In this document: piece after piece, positions 49,501-55,305 of the stretch
How the letters are laid out: each line of letters begins with the position of its first letter
Numbering within the stretch: the stretch's first letter is position 1
Assembly (NCBI GenBank): GCA_030141605.1
Contig: JAQGDQ010000103.1
Span: 290,001 to 354,000 of the forward strand
Source of the DNA: Tubiluchus corallicola
Taxonomy: Eukaryota > Priapulida > Priapulimorpha > Priapulimorphida > Tubiluchidae
Direction: 5' to 3'
DNA: 64,000 bases
Made by a program: the position numbers and the translations under genes
The notes under the pieces: model-generated
Database searches by the model: none
What the model was told of the DNA's origin: nothing
Seen by the model: only the letters and a program-made list of their open reading frames with translations

Positions 49501-49650
49501 AAATGGCAGGCTGCCCTTGTTCACAAGAATGGTTACTATTGTAGCATTGTACAGCAGTCCCGTAGAAAACGAAAACGACGTAATGAAGACTAAAAAATAC
49601 AGCGGTAACAGCCGCGGCATCATCTCTTTGATGACGGCGCATCTACTCAT
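745..49650 (-). CDS. Receptor guanylate cyclase (natriuretic-peptide-receptor type), 5' part, 13 exons, runs off left edge
   Basis: Membrane guanylate cyclases bind an extracellular ligand and convert GTP to cGMP inside the cell. Thirteen minus-strand exons (about 2.1 kb coding in 48.9 kb) join into one protein: signal peptide, ANF-receptor ligand-binding region, juxtamembrane CxxxxxxC pair, transmembrane helix, and a kinase-homology domain with [24 protein letters not shown] and DFG. HGN in place of HRD removes the catalytic Asp, as is usual for this pseudokinase. Splice sites and phases agree at every join except exon 9 to 10. A segment of about 25 codons between GSLQ and AMIALH was not found. 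The rest of the kinase-homology domain, the coiled coil and the cyclase domain must lie below base 1. Six NxS/T sites fit a glycosylated ectodomain. Family assignment is firm; the ligand and exact subfamily are unknown. Confidence 0.93.
1153..1238. repeat. (GA)n microsatellite
   Basis: About 80 bases of nearly perfect GA dinucleotide in the intron between receptor exons 12 and 13. Confidence 0.98.
1338..4786. repeat. 96-bp satellite array, about 36 units, with higher-order periods
   Basis: A unit of 96 bases, sometimes 93 by loss of one codon-sized block, is repeated about 36 times. Marker variants recur at 765-base spacing (1981, 2746, 3511: the 93-base unit), so eight units form a higher-order repeat. 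From about 4080 a 192-base dimer recurs (GGGCGTCG at 4281, 4473, 4665). Because the unit has no stop in one plus-strand frame, an ORF of 1,158 codons spans 1447-4923. Most unit-to-unit differences change the amino acid (N/Y/C, I/L/T, H-I to G-V), which argues against protein-level constraint. The array lies in an intron, antisense to the receptor gene. Confidence 0.95.
5050..5350 (-). mobile_element. LINE 3'-end fragment, inverted copy
   Basis: On the minus strand it reads [22 protein letters not shown] and [12 protein letters not shown], the C-terminal part of a LINE reverse-transcriptase ORF. It is the inverted counterpart of the copies at 10.6 and 26.9 kb. It abuts a Tc1/IS630-type transposase remnant at 5391, the same neighbour as in the 10.6 kb copy. 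Confidence 0.75.
5391..5640 (+). pseudogene. Tc1/mariner (IS630)-type transposase C-terminal remnant
   Basis: The plus strand reads [20 protein letters not shown], then [14 protein letters not shown], and after a frameshift near 5530 [20 protein letters not shown]. This matches the C-terminal end of DDE transposases (SLDY.IWN.LK..VY.G...F...EL...I......I....VR..I..WKKRL). It is broken by a frameshift and lacks the N-terminal part. Confidence 0.75.
7541..7615 (-). repeat. tRNA-like (SINE head) fragment
   Basis: On the minus strand a B-box-like GGGTTCAATTCC follows an anticodon-arm-like stem and an A-box-like stretch. There is no matching acceptor stem, so this is a tRNA-derived SINE or a decayed tRNA, not a functional gene. 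Confidence 0.4.
8270..9155 (+). mobile_element. Repeat family E, MITE-like, about 0.9 kb
   Basis: It begins with TTAAAGGAAAGATCAA and ends with an imperfect inverse of that (CTTTTGTTTAAC). A second copy at about 43386-43863 plus 46092-46405 is split by the LTR element. No coding capacity is seen. Confidence 0.65.
9213..9850 (+). mobile_element. Repeat family B (left arm of composite 1)
   Basis: A copy of a repeat of roughly 600 bases that starts TTAAGGGAAAAT and ends TTCTTTTAAG, so its ends are inverted and carry TTAA. It faces an inverted B copy at 11863-12553. Other copies: 21945, 26372, 28789 (inverted), 34345, 54912. No conserved ORF. Confidence 0.7.
10300..10586 (-). pseudogene. Tc1/mariner (IS630)-type transposase C-terminal fragment
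   Basis: A 95-codon minus-strand ORF reads [18 protein letters not shown], then [20 protein letters not shown] and [15 protein letters not shown]. This is the C-terminal tail of a DDE transposase of the Tc1/mariner superfamily. The catalytic D residues and the DNA-binding domain are absent, so it is a fragment. It sits between family B and a LINE fragment in composite 1. Confidence 0.8.
10590..11340 (+). mobile_element. LINE 3'-end fragment (composite 1)
   Basis: The plus strand encodes the decayed C-terminus of a LINE reverse transcriptase: [47 protein letters not shown] and [14 protein letters not shown] with a stop at 11155-11157. YxGxKxWNSLPxxLKxxxSLxxFKKxLKxYLL is the usual LINE ending. 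A short stem (GGAGGA with TCCTCC) follows in the 3' UTR around 11282-11315. It is 5'-truncated and has stops. Confidence 0.75.
11863..12553 (-). mobile_element. Repeat family B, inverted (right arm of composite 1)
   Basis: The reverse complement of family B. It starts TTTAGGAAAACAGGATGATT and ends TTTTCCTTTAAA. It includes an extra inverted duplication with two 58-base perfect arms (12083-12140 and 12222-12279) not present in the copy at 28789. Confidence 0.7.
13290..13815 (+). mobile_element. Repeat family C, MITE-like, about 530 bp
   Basis: It begins AAGGAAAGGACAAGCCTTCT and matches the copy at 42851-43392, which ends TTCTTTCCTTTAA, so its termini are inverted. Partial copies lie at 26309, 29330-29700 and 32305. 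Noncoding. Confidence 0.65.
13816..15930. other. Intron sequence, nothing recognised
   Basis: AT-rich sequence in the intron between exons 12 and 13. Short ORFs are not convincing and no match to the missing kinase-homology exon was seen on the minus strand. Confidence 0.5.
15930..16320 (-). mobile_element. Repeat family F, MITE with terminal inverted repeats
   Basis: The ends AATAAGCCTTTTTACAGTT and AACTGTGAAAAGGTTTATT are inverted repeats. A longer internal inverted repeat (AAAGGTTAAGTGTA and its inverse) is also present. Copies at about 17030-17430 and 25530-25920 are in the opposite orientation. This copy ends about 30 bases from exon 12. Confidence 0.75.
16351..16458 (-). CDS. Receptor guanylate cyclase exon 12 (kinase-homology domain)
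   Basis: Thirty-six codons, [20 protein letters not shown] to [17 protein letters not shown].......ILTEYCP.GSLQ is the signature of this domain. Acceptor TTTTTTCAG and donor GTAATA. The next coding block should begin with a D-x-x-x-x LDW segment; it was not found (see findings). Confidence 0.95.
16611..16685 (-). CDS. Receptor guanylate cyclase exon 11 (kinase-homology domain)
   Basis: Twenty-five codons, [20 protein letters not shown] and EFKM, flanked by CAG and GTGAGT. AIKK holds the lysine that corresponds to the kinase ATP-binding Lys; K.V..TRKVL.E.K.M is nearly invariant in receptor guanylate cyclases. Phase 0 at both ends. Confidence 0.93.
17030..17430 (+). mobile_element. Repeat family F, second copy
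   Basis: Begins TTTTTCACAATTTCGTTGTG and ends AACTGTGAAAAGGCT, inverted ends as in the copy at 15930. It lies in the intron between exons 10 and 11. Confidence 0.7.
18240..18418 (-). CDS. Receptor guanylate cyclase exon 10 (start of kinase-homology domain)
   Basis: Two bases plus 59 codons. The end, [13 protein letters not shown], joined to [11 protein letters not shown] of exon 11, aligns with the family's VFAKTAYYKGNLVAVKR strand region. [10 protein letters not shown] corresponds to the Gly/Ser-rich loop. The first part ([17 protein letters not shown]) is not one I recognise. A second acceptor after a pyrimidine tract (CCACTCAG) inside the exon is possible, because the join to exon 9 is unresolved. 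Confidence 0.8.
18973..19110. repeat. (TTA)n then (TCA)n trinucleotide repeat
   Basis: About 55 bases of TTA repeat pass directly into about 40 bases of TCA repeat and then a mixed tail. Intronic, between exons 9 and 10. Confidence 0.97.
19629..19758 (-). CDS. Receptor guanylate cyclase exon 9 (cytoplasmic juxtamembrane)
   Basis: One base plus 43 codons, [20 protein letters not shown] to SSVSAD. KMKLE.DL....WKI...DI is the conserved start of the intracellular part. The Ser/Met/Lys-rich end resembles the regulatory phosphorylation region of the family. Donor used here is GAC/GTAATT (phase 0), which does not match exon 10's phase; the 3' border is therefore uncertain. Confidence 0.85.
20170..20257 (-). 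CDS. Receptor guanylate cyclase exon 8 (transmembrane helix)
   Basis: Twenty-eight codons with split codons at both ends. About 25 uninterrupted hydrophobic residues, [20 protein letters not shown] and on, are followed by HRK. This is the single membrane span. The join to exon 9 (LLHR, then KMKLEADLA) gives the family's basic stop-transfer and RKxKLExEL motif. Confidence 0.93.
20385..20910. repeat. Two degenerate minisatellites back to back
   Basis: 20385-20635 holds diverged units of roughly 35-40 bases around 'GTGCTGTAGAAATAATTGTT'. 20640-20910 holds longer units of roughly 65-70 bases around 'TTTTCTGTGGTACAA'. Both share a G-T-G-C-T-G-x-A-x-A core. They lie in the intron just upstream of the transmembrane exon. 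Confidence 0.7.
21945..22225 (+). mobile_element. Repeat family B, 3' half
   Basis: Starts at CTTGCCGAGTTTTAGTATAA and ends CTTCCTTTAAA; matches the second half of the 34345 copy. Intronic, beside exon 7. Confidence 0.65.
22550..22777 (-). CDS. Receptor guanylate cyclase exon 7 (end of ectodomain, juxtamembrane cysteines)
   Basis: The exon gives [20 protein letters not shown] through [10 protein letters not shown]. The G-V-T-G-x-V-x-x-D-x-x-G-D-R-D-x-D-F block and L-D-P-E-T-G are hallmark sequence of natriuretic peptide receptors. The CGYRGDGC pair matches the juxtamembrane disulfide that helps couple ligand binding to the cyclase. Phase 1 donor (G/GTAAAA) rebuilds Glu with exon 8. Confidence 0.95.
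23590..23830 (+). mobile_element. Repeat family D, partial
   Basis: Shares the TTTATACAGCGTT..TG core and the end GTGCTTTA with D copies at 34937, 36395 and 53015. Confidence 0.55.
23897..24035 (-). CDS. Receptor guanylate cyclase exon 6 (ligand-binding domain)
   Basis: Forty-six codons plus one base, [20 protein letters not shown] to YMWNQTFKG. The motifs H-D-x-x-x-LYA-x-AL and DG..I......N.TF.G are typical of the last helices of the ANF-receptor fold. NRS and NQT are possible glycosylation sites. Donor GTCAGG, acceptor CCCATTGCAG. Confidence 0.93.
24801..24935 (-). CDS. Receptor guanylate cyclase exon 5 (ligand-binding domain)
   Basis: Forty-five whole codons, [20 protein letters not shown] to YGYDYGDNE. 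This matches the conserved 'AYQSLLTVTLLKP...EYEKFS.EVK' stretch before the final helix of ANF receptors. The acceptor is TTTTCCAACAG and the donor GTAGTT; phase 0 on both sides. Acidic and Tyr-rich at its end. Confidence 0.92.
25530..25920 (+). mobile_element. Repeat family F, third copy
   Basis: Begins AAGCCTTTTCACAGTTTTGT and carries the internal inverted AAAGGTTAAGTA and TACACTTAACCTTT. It ends about 35 bases before exon 4. Confidence 0.7.
25956..26116 (-). CDS. Receptor guanylate cyclase exon 4 (ligand-binding domain)
   Basis: The exon has two bases plus 53 codons, [20 protein letters not shown] to WYRNDSNDE. The exon 3 to 4 junction rebuilds a Val ([11 protein letters not shown]), equal to the family's ARVI....SPD region. 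The acceptor is TTTCTTTAG and the donor GTAGAT. NDS is a possible N-glycosylation site. Confidence 0.9.
26309..26371 (+). mobile_element. Repeat family C, 5' end, interrupted
   Basis: TTAAAGGAAAGGTCAAGCCT to GGATTTAGTAATAAAA is the C start. The 3' part of C resumes near 29330, so composite 2 appears to have landed in this C copy with loss of about 90 bases. Confidence 0.6.
26372..26903 (+). mobile_element. Repeat family B (left arm of composite 2)
   Basis: Begins TTAAAGGAAAATCTGG and shares the outside flank GAAAAGCTGCTTCTTAA with the copy at 9213. It is truncated at its 3' end where the LINE fragment begins. Confidence 0.7.
26905..28260 (+). mobile_element. LINE 3'-end fragment (composite 2) split by (ATGT)n
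   Basis: Before the array the plus strand reads [20 protein letters not shown] and KVKEIYNID. After it comes [51 protein letters not shown] and [14 protein letters not shown] with a stop ending at 28062. These are consecutive pieces of one LINE reverse-transcriptase C-terminus, with the tetranucleotide array grown between them. A stem-forming GAGAAGAAC..GCTCCTTCCTCC 3' UTR follows. Confidence 0.8.
27193..27843. repeat. (AT)n plus (ATGT)n microsatellite, about 650 bp
   Basis: A short AT tract is followed by about 150 copies of ATGT with rare variants (ATGA, ATAT); the 3' end turns into ATGC-rich units. All six frames are open, which yields artefactual 200-250-codon ORFs. It sits inside a LINE fragment in the intron between exons 3 and 4. 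Confidence 0.98.
28789..29325 (-). mobile_element. Repeat family B, inverted (right arm of composite 2)
   Basis: Starts TTTAAGGAAAACAGGATGAT, the inverse of the B 3' end, and is cut where C sequence resumes. It lacks the 58-base palindromic duplication of the 11863 copy. Confidence 0.65.
29330..29700 (+). mobile_element. Repeat family C, 3' part
   Basis: ACCACTAATGACGTCATTTG onward matches C and ends TCCTTTCCTTTAAA. It pairs with the C start at 26309. Confidence 0.6.
30088..30349. mobile_element. Small MITE-like repeat (family G)
   Basis: The ends GCGCGTTCACACCAGCGAGT and CTAGTCTGAACGCGTCG are imperfect inverted repeats. A related, longer element with AACTCGCTAGTCTGAAAAGG at its end lies at about 40180-41007. 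Confidence 0.5.
30534..30729 (-). CDS. Receptor guanylate cyclase exon 3 (ligand-binding domain)
   Basis: The exon encodes 65 codons plus one base, from [16 protein letters not shown] to [18 protein letters not shown] is the conserved start of the second Rossmann-like lobe. The only 3' border that keeps phase and protein is AAGAG followed by GCGAGT, a GC donor; see findings. The acceptor is TTGTTCTAG. Confidence 0.9.
30986..31111. repeat. (CT)n microsatellite
   Basis: About 125 bases of CT dinucleotide with a short interruption at 31038-31063, in the intron between exons 2 and 3. Confidence 0.97.
31345..31481 (-). CDS. Receptor guanylate cyclase exon 2 (ligand-binding domain)
   Basis: An AG acceptor follows a T-rich tract and a GTAAGA donor closes the exon. 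It gives two bases plus 45 codons: [18 protein letters not shown] to LSTFFEK. This is the 'go round the other monomer' region of ANF receptors (RFTAHWRVPLLTAGA in family terms). Intron 1 upstream is 17.8 kb. Confidence 0.9.
31782..31855 (+). repeat. tRNA-like (SINE head) fragment
   Basis: GAGTTCGAATCCTGG is a good B box preceded by an A-box-like GGAGCATGTGAC. No acceptor-stem pairing was seen. Intron 1. Confidence 0.35.
32305..32585 (+). mobile_element. Repeat family C, partial
   Basis: AAAGAAAAAGCCAAGTCTTT to TTTGCTACAAATTTTC follows C with an internal deletion. Confidence 0.5.
32586..34340. other. Intron 1 sequence, nothing recognised
   Basis: AT-rich, no convincing ORF or RNA gene on either strand. 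A possible repeat edge is seen near 33085-33125. Confidence 0.5.
34345..34933 (+). mobile_element. Repeat family B, complete copy
   Basis: The best-defined unit: TTAAAGGAAAACCAG at the start, TTTCCCTTAA at the end. TTAA occurs at both borders. Directly followed by family D, which starts at the shared TTAA. Confidence 0.75.
34937..35412 (+). mobile_element. Repeat family D, about 480 bp
   Basis: Starts GGGGAAGAAAAGGGATTTTA after TTAAA and ends TTTTCTTGTACTT. The core contains ACATTACTCATCTTATCGAC and a GCGCCTAACGGTCATCGCGG block. Copies: 1-120, 23590, 35745 (inverted), 36395, 39466 (inverted), 53015. Confidence 0.7.
35745..35990 (-). mobile_element. Repeat family D, inverted partial copy
   Basis: CTTTACTTTCATAAAGCTAA to GCATAGGAAAATGT is the reverse of the 3' half of D. 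Confidence 0.55.
36019..36045 (+). repeat. Short TTAGGG-type interstitial telomeric tract
   Basis: About four tandem units of GGGTTA, one with a substitution (GAGTTA). Intron 1, between D copies. Confidence 0.8.
36395..36870 (+). mobile_element. Repeat family D, copy
   Basis: AAAAGGGAAAAGGCAATTTT to GTTTTTTTGTGTTTTAAGC follows D throughout. Confidence 0.65.
37860..37990. repeat. Degenerate (CTTAC)n tract
   Basis: Variants of CTTAC/CTTTAC units, the inverse of the GGTAA pentamer array at 50231-50391. Confidence 0.8.
38195..38330. repeat. Degenerate TAATGTAA-type tract
   Basis: Irregular AATGTAA/TAATGT units. Weak periodicity only. Confidence 0.5.
39466..39950 (-). mobile_element. Repeat family D, inverted full copy
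   Basis: Starts TCTTAAAGCACAAGAAAACG and ends TTCATTTTTCTTCTCCTT, the reverse of the D unit. Confidence 0.7.
40180..41007. mobile_element. Possible longer family G element
   Basis: ACGGCGCCTTTGGACTCTCT at the left and CTAGTCTGAAAAGGCCGT at the right are imperfectly inverted, and GCGAGTTAC blocks recur inside. Noncoding. Confidence 0.4.
41690..42130. repeat. Purine-rich GAAA/GAAT/GAAG tract
   Basis: Two purine-rich blocks (41690-41815 and 41950-42130) flank an AT-rich middle with TTATTA/TAGTAG repeats. GGAAGGAAG and GCAAGCAAG runs are short microsatellites. Confidence 0.85.
42736..42850 (+). mobile_element. Repeat family E, 5' end
   Basis: TTAAAGGAAAGACCAACCTT matches the start of E at 8270. 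Interrupted by a C element at 42851. Confidence 0.55.
42851..43392 (+). mobile_element. Repeat family C, complete copy
   Basis: Starts AAGGAAAGACCAAGCCTTCT and ends TCTTCTTTCCTTTAA. Nested inside E sequence. Confidence 0.7.
43386..43863 (+). mobile_element. Repeat family E, left part, split by LTR element
   Basis: Aligns with 8300-8860, e.g. GTCGGCGTTAACTAGCCGAG and AGTGGGCAACGGAATTCATC. Continues at 46092. Confidence 0.65.
43864..44216 (-). repeat. 3' LTR
   Basis: 353 bases, TG...CA ends on the plus strand; identical to the other LTR as read here. It adjoins the polypurine tract on the inner side. Confidence 0.9.
45165..45420. repeat. 51-bp tandem repeat, about five copies, inside LTR element
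   Basis: Unit TGTTCTGGCATCCTAGCCAT and on, 51 bases. Since 51 is divisible by three it gives a 106-codon plus-strand ORF, almost surely artefactual as the element is on the minus strand. Confidence 0.95.
45739..46091 (-). repeat. 5' LTR
   Basis: 353 bases; on the minus strand it carries TATAAAA and AATAAA in the usual order and is followed by the primer-site-like TGGTGCAC stretch. Confidence 0.9.
46092..46405 (+). mobile_element. Repeat family E, right part
   Basis: Aligns with 8860-9155 (TGGACTGTTTGTAGTTCATA, CATGATTCTAAATT, GAAACTTGACTTTTACTTTAA). Completes the E copy split at 43863. Confidence 0.65.
46464..47030. repeat. Mixed trinucleotide array (TAG, GCA, GGT)
   Basis: (GTA)n at 46465-46535, (GCA)n at 46550-46575, (GGT)n at 46640-46705, then GGT/AGT mixtures and (GGC)n near 46905. 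Three-base phase is kept for long stretches, giving open frames in several registers. Confidence 0.95.
47774..48588. repeat. 347-bp tandem repeat, 2.35 identical copies
   Basis: The block starting GTTATTAGAGATTGAATCTG begins at 47774, 48121 and 48468 and appears identical; the third copy stops after CAGCTTCGTAG. No ORF. It contains a weak B-box-like GGGTTTGAACTGG. Confidence 0.95.
49109..49186 (-). repeat. tRNA-like SINE head or tRNA pseudogene
   Basis: The minus strand has an A box (TAGCCGAGTGGTTT), an anticodon-arm-like stem and a B box (GAGTTCGAATC) with a nearly paired T stem. Acceptor ends do not pair, so it is not a working tRNA. It lies in intron 1, about 100 bases from the exon 1 donor. 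Confidence 0.6.
49287..49650 (-). CDS. Receptor guanylate cyclase exon 1: signal peptide and start of ligand-binding domain
   Basis: The exon holds 121 codons plus one base and ends at a GTATGT donor (phase 1). The first Met is at 49650; a second, at residue 11, begins [12 protein letters not shown], a clear signal-peptide core. Ectodomain features are LDLTLAG-like and [11 protein letters not shown] segments and two cysteines (GKTCDP and GPGCSF) in the positions of the first conserved ectodomain disulfide of natriuretic peptide receptors. The junction makes FQLEHLG then RTAAYW, matching the family's PVGRFTAHW-type region. Either Met could start the protein; the first is used here. No core promoter was recognised upstream. 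Confidence 0.9.
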
Positions 49651-50230
49651 ACATGCTCAAAATTTACACGCTTTTGTTTTTGTTATTTCAAATCAGATTC
49701 TGCGAATTTTTCTAAGACATCTTAATTGCTCAAGTTTGTGAATGGTGGAACCCTGGTTCAACATGTTTCGTTTCTTGGGTTCTTCGTCAGCGTATTAAAT
49801 ATTAGATGTTAGCAGGAAGAACAATTTTTGTGTTTCTTGTGGATTTCGTGCCACGTCAGTCAAAATCGATGTAACTTGGGTGCTTAAGTGAAATCGAGTC
49901 GATTTCGATGTTTGCGTAGAAGTTTTTGCGTCCAATCGCTCAGCACAAATGCTTCAGTAACGTACTCCAACCGAAGACAACTGGAACTGAAGCCAGGTTC
50001 AGTCCTGTTTAGTTTCATGCGCCTCAAGTGAAGCCAGTGACGTTGTTGACGCAAGACACGCCTGATCAGATTTATGCGCGGGGACAAATATTGAATCGTC
50101 GTGTTTTGTGTAAATACGCATTAAGACTGGCCCATTCATGGGCAATTAAAGCGCTTTTTTGCTAAAGAAACGTTACGTGGCTCTTTTCCACAACGATTTG
50201 GCTAACCTTTCGTGTTTCAGCATATCGCTG

Positions 50231-50391
50231 ATAGATATGATAAGATAAGGTAAGGTAAGGTACGGTAAGGTAAGGTAAGGTAAGGTAAGGTAAGGTAAGG
50301 TAAGGTAAGGTAAGGTAAGGTAAGGTAAGGTAAGGTAAGGTAAGGTAAGGTAAGGTAAGGTAAGGTAAGATAAGGTAAGGGAAGGGAAGGG
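50231..50391. repeat. (GGTAA)n pentanucleotide array
   Basis: About 30 copies of GGTAA with single variants (GGTAC, GATAA), ending GGGAAGGGAA. It lies about 600 bases upstream of the receptor start codon. Confidence 0.98.
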
Positions 50392-50394
50392 AAC

Positions 50395-51065
<671 letters not shown>

Positions 51066-52440
51066 TGGATGCGTATACAACTTCCTTTAATAACATCTTT
51101 GAGGTAAATGAAGCCTAGAAGTCATTTTTGCCGGCGATCATCCATCTCTGATGCGGGTCTGTGTGGGTTTACGGCTTGGTAGACTTCATCCCTCTAACTA
51201 GAAACTTATCACAAGCAGTAGGATCAATTTTCTACTGCGTAAAAAAGAACTAGCAGCTGTATTTGGCCGGTCTCATCAACTGTGCTGTCCACACAAGGTG
51301 GTTACGTGATAATCAGGCCTGCACAGTCCCAGCTACCGAGCGTCACAAATTCAACGCACACCCTCTACCGTCCGTATTGTAATTGAACCGAATTAATAAC
51401 ATCTGACCAATTTGCCCTGAGTGGTACATTAATGTAGTCACGTATGCGTTAAATTACTCTGTACATTATGCATTATAGTTAGATATTTGCACGGTGAAAG
51501 CCTCCGTGCACGACAAGGTTACTGTGGGCTCGAAGACTGAAGTGTTTGTGGAGCGGTCATTGTTTAGTATGCTGAACAGTCAATAAGTGAACCAACAGAT
51601 CGAGTTACCATACCTAGTTTTTTTTTGAGGGCCCAGCTGTCATTTGAAAACCGATCACTGAGCTAAAGATGGTCAGTCACTGCTGACTGGACACATCACT
51701 ACTGTAACAGCTGAAGTGATACTGAGATGTCCAGTTTATCGCCACCTGGTCTCCAGAAAAATTGGCAAATTTGTCTATAAGCGCTAACAGCTAACGCCGA
51801 TTACTAACGCTATTGAATCACTGGCTGTTAAGTCGAATGGTATTTTAGCAAGTGTTAGAGCTATCTAAGAATGCTGCTTTGTTAATAATCTAGCCGTTAT
51901 GGTGAGATTATCATACCATAATGGTTAACAAATCTGACTAGTGCCCCAAGTTCAAGTTCCCATGTTACTACCTGAAAAATTTCTCTTCTAATTTATTGCT
52001 TATACGTCTTAGACAGTATTAAAGTCATTATTATTTTGTCTTCATCGTCTTAATATTCACTTAATTACTTGTAGATATGTTAATTTTGTAAATAAGGTGT
52101 ATCATAATTTATTAATTTCCGGTAATTTTGTAATAGAATAGTTTATTTTTTCCGTTGCATTAGTTTTAGACGGCAATATTGACAATATTCAGTCAGTCAC
52201 ATACGTTGTATGCTAGTAGACTGGCATACTGCCTCGTGCAAGCAATAGCAATATACATTTCTTACGTGCATTGTGTTTTTACTTTGTATATGTGTGTAAG
52301 TTTTTAATTGGCAAATTAAGATTTTATATATATCTATCTATTGTCAATTAAGAAATCTATCTATATACTAATTAAACCTATTAAACTTCGCCCAAAGTGC
52401 AAATCTGCAATTATTATACAGTTGAATGTCTCATAACTTC
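51066..52440. other. Spacer between the two genes, nothing coding
   Basis: No convincing ORF. At 51905-51965 a tRNA-like stretch (CATAATGGTTAAC, then AAGTTCAAGTTCCC) may be a SINE head. The rest is unremarkable AT-rich DNA. Confidence 0.5.
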
Positions 52441-52554
52441 ATTTTTCAATTACCCCCATGTTAAAAGAGCAATCGTCAGTTGTGTTTCACCAGTGATACA
52501 CTTCACGTAAAGTTTCTCTCTTCTGTTACGACCTTATTCTGTTAACAAAGTGTT

Positions 52555-52930
52555 TCAGTTCGCCAGTGGTACATTTTGCCAGCACACATTTCGCCAGTAG
52601 TACAATTTGCCAGTGCACTTACAAGCTTCATAGCATCAAATCAGTGTTTTATACTTTACCAGCAATTGTTCATTAGTCCATCATTCACTAGGAAAGTGTG
52701 TACTGGCAAAAGGTACAACTGGCAGTACAGCAAAATGAAACATTTTAAAAGAATGAAGTCATAACATAGCAGCGAAAATTTATTGACAAAATGTACCCTG
52801 GCAAATGGTACCACTGGAAAACTGTACCCTATACCAGTGGTGAAGTGTACCACTGGTAACTGTACAACTGGCAAATGGTATCACAAGCAAAATCTACTAC
52901 TGACAGTATGTTCACTGGCGAAGCGACATA
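52555..52930. repeat. Inverted cluster of short GCCAGTGGTACA motifs
   Basis: At least four CCAGT(A/G)(G/T)-type units on the plus strand at 52561-52620 face about eight units of the reverse sense (CTGGCAAATGGTACCACTGG) at 52695-52925. The unit is about 17-21 bases and degenerate. Confidence 0.75.
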
Positions 52931-53014
52931 CATTCATTTTACATAAACGTATAAACCATCTGGACATTTCAATTTTCAGGCGAATCCTCGCGGAGTTCTT
53001 AAAAGACAAGAAAA

Positions 53015-53655
53015 GGGGTATCTGAAGTAGGTTTCAGAAAAATCGTCTTAAAAATTATGTTACTTTACAGGAGTTTTATGCATATATCGTACTCGCGTTG
53101 AACGGAATTTTTGTTCGTTTTCATTTTAAATCTCCTCAATACTGTTCCGATGGCGCCATTACATGACGTCACTGCGCAAACATAAATCAGGGAAAGAAAA
53201 GGCAATGTTAAATTATGTCCGAAAAAACTTTCCATGCAAATCTTTATTACTTAACATTTCGCTTACCTGCTGGAAAGACTTATGTAACTAGGAATAATAA
53301 TTTATAATGTTCGTACAATTGGTAAAATGTCGCCCTCCAGTGCACCACTCACTAACCAAAAATGCATTTCTAATCTTATTGACAAGATACAGTAATTTAA
53401 AATTTTATTTTGTAAGTGACATGTGTGCTACGAATGCTCTGATTATTTTCAAACTTCACGCAATATTCTCTAAACTTAATTCAAACGACCTACCATTAAA
53501 ATGGCTGCGCCTAACGGTTATCGCGGGAGTTTAAATTTACAAGTTTTATACAGCGTTGCGGCCGATGCAAACCCCGCATGGCAAAGGCCAGTAAGTAAGT
53601 GGTACAAAATTTCGAGACGCTTTATGTAAGTGGAGGGTTTTTTGTGCTTTAAACA
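53015..53655 (+). mobile_element. Repeat family D, copy with insertion
   Basis: The D start is at 53015-53060, interrupted, then D resumes at about 53200 and ends TTTTTTGTGCTTTAA at 53655. Confidence 0.6.
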
Positions 53656-54910
53656 ATTTTATTATAGCCTTGGCGTTTTCTTGCAAAAGATGAGATAAGT
53701 GCTAAGAGTTTGTAAAATCACATTTCACTCTAACATGGTATTGGTTTCATAAGAAAAAAATGGCATAACAAAAACGCTGCAATGAAATTTTCTTCTGAGA
53801 AAAAATATTCGTAGATTCAAGTGACTGAGTTTAAACTGCAAATTCACATTTTTGAAAGAAAACCATTTTTTGTAAGAGCACTATTGCTTCAATTGTGCCA
53901 ACACTCCCCTCTGTCACTTTGGTTACATCCTACTTGCATCACTATTTAACTGTTAGCCTCCGCCCATTCTGGGCTTCCCTGTTGTAGGCCAGCTGTAACG
54001 TTACCACCTTAAGCTGATGAGTCTATTTGTCATGAAACTTCTTTACTGTTTTCAGTAAAATAGTTTATTTTGTTTAAATCGGGTGCAGTTTGATGTTTTC
54101 TATCAGTGATCTCATATTTTTGGTGCCGTGACAGCACTTCTTGCATGCTGATGCTTATAGTAACTCGGTGGTGCCACCTACGTTCTATTATGCAAATTAA
54201 ATTGCTAGCAGTTGATACGGGCGCCACCTATAAAGGAAGCAAACAGTTAAAGAAATTGTTTCACGGTACTGCCGCCCTCTGTGGCCCAGATCATTTAAGT
54301 TAACAGTGATGAAAGTACTTCATACTTTATCTCATATTTTAGAAGCAAGCTAAAATGGTGACCTATATTTAATTCTACATAACTTAATAACCAAATAAGT
54401 AATTATGTAAAAATACATGCATATCTAAAGTTTTTCCATTTTTTCAAAAACAACATTCAACATTCAAATTTAACCTTTTTTGTAGCAGCTAGTAATATTT
54501 AATGTAGCTAATGTGTAATGTATTGAAATGACATACTGTCGGATGAATCCATCAACATACTATTAAACAGTTTCAAACACGCAATGACAATAAAAAATTT
54601 ACTTGCAAGAATGTTAGTTTAAGCTTCATTTCAACCAAAATTGATTGATAGTTTTATTATACAAATTTCTGTATCACTGTACACAAACCATATTTCGTTT
54701 AAATTAAAACAATGTGATAATTATGACTTTCTTTACTAAATAAACAATACAGCATTCAGCTCTAAACTTAGTGACAATGTTTAAAGGAAACGAAATACAA
54801 TGGTTTGAAGCACTGCACTTGACATAGTATCATAATTTATAGTACTAATGATATTTATATCTGACAATACTAATGCTGTTTAAGAAAGGAGTCTGAATCA
54901 AGCAATAAAT
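53656..54910. other. Spacer, nothing recognised
   Basis: AT-rich, short ORFs only. Two GCGCCACCT/GTGCCACCT motifs near 54170 and 54225. Confidence 0.5.
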
Positions 54911-54911
54911 A

Positions 54912-55232
54912 CTTAAGGGAAACCTGGACCCCATCTTAAACTGTAGCTCAAGCAAACTACTCTAAAAATATTGCTGAAGTGCACATGTTTGAGAGCTCGG
55001 GTGAGTGCCGAGTTTTTGCATATCATACTGAATGTTGTATAGTAGCACTGTACTTCAATTTTCACTTTCACAAACACATGCAACACACTTGTAGAACATA
55101 TGCTCAGTTGTGATGTCAACACAAGTTTTAGGCTAGCCGGTCATTAATTAAGTCTTTAACCTATTATTTAACTAACAGATACACTTGTATACTTTTTACC
55201 ATATGAAAAATCATCACGTTTTCCTTCAAACT
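54912..55232 (+). mobile_element. Repeat family B, internally deleted
   Basis: Starts TTAAGGGAAACCTGGA and ends TTTTCCTTCAAA, with the middle lost. Ends about 75 bases from the helicase stop codon. Confidence 0.65.
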
Positions 55233-55305
55233 TCTTTGTGAGATGCAATTGTTTTACTTATTTGTATTATATTATTAAAAGTGCTAACCGACTACATAGC
55301 AATTA

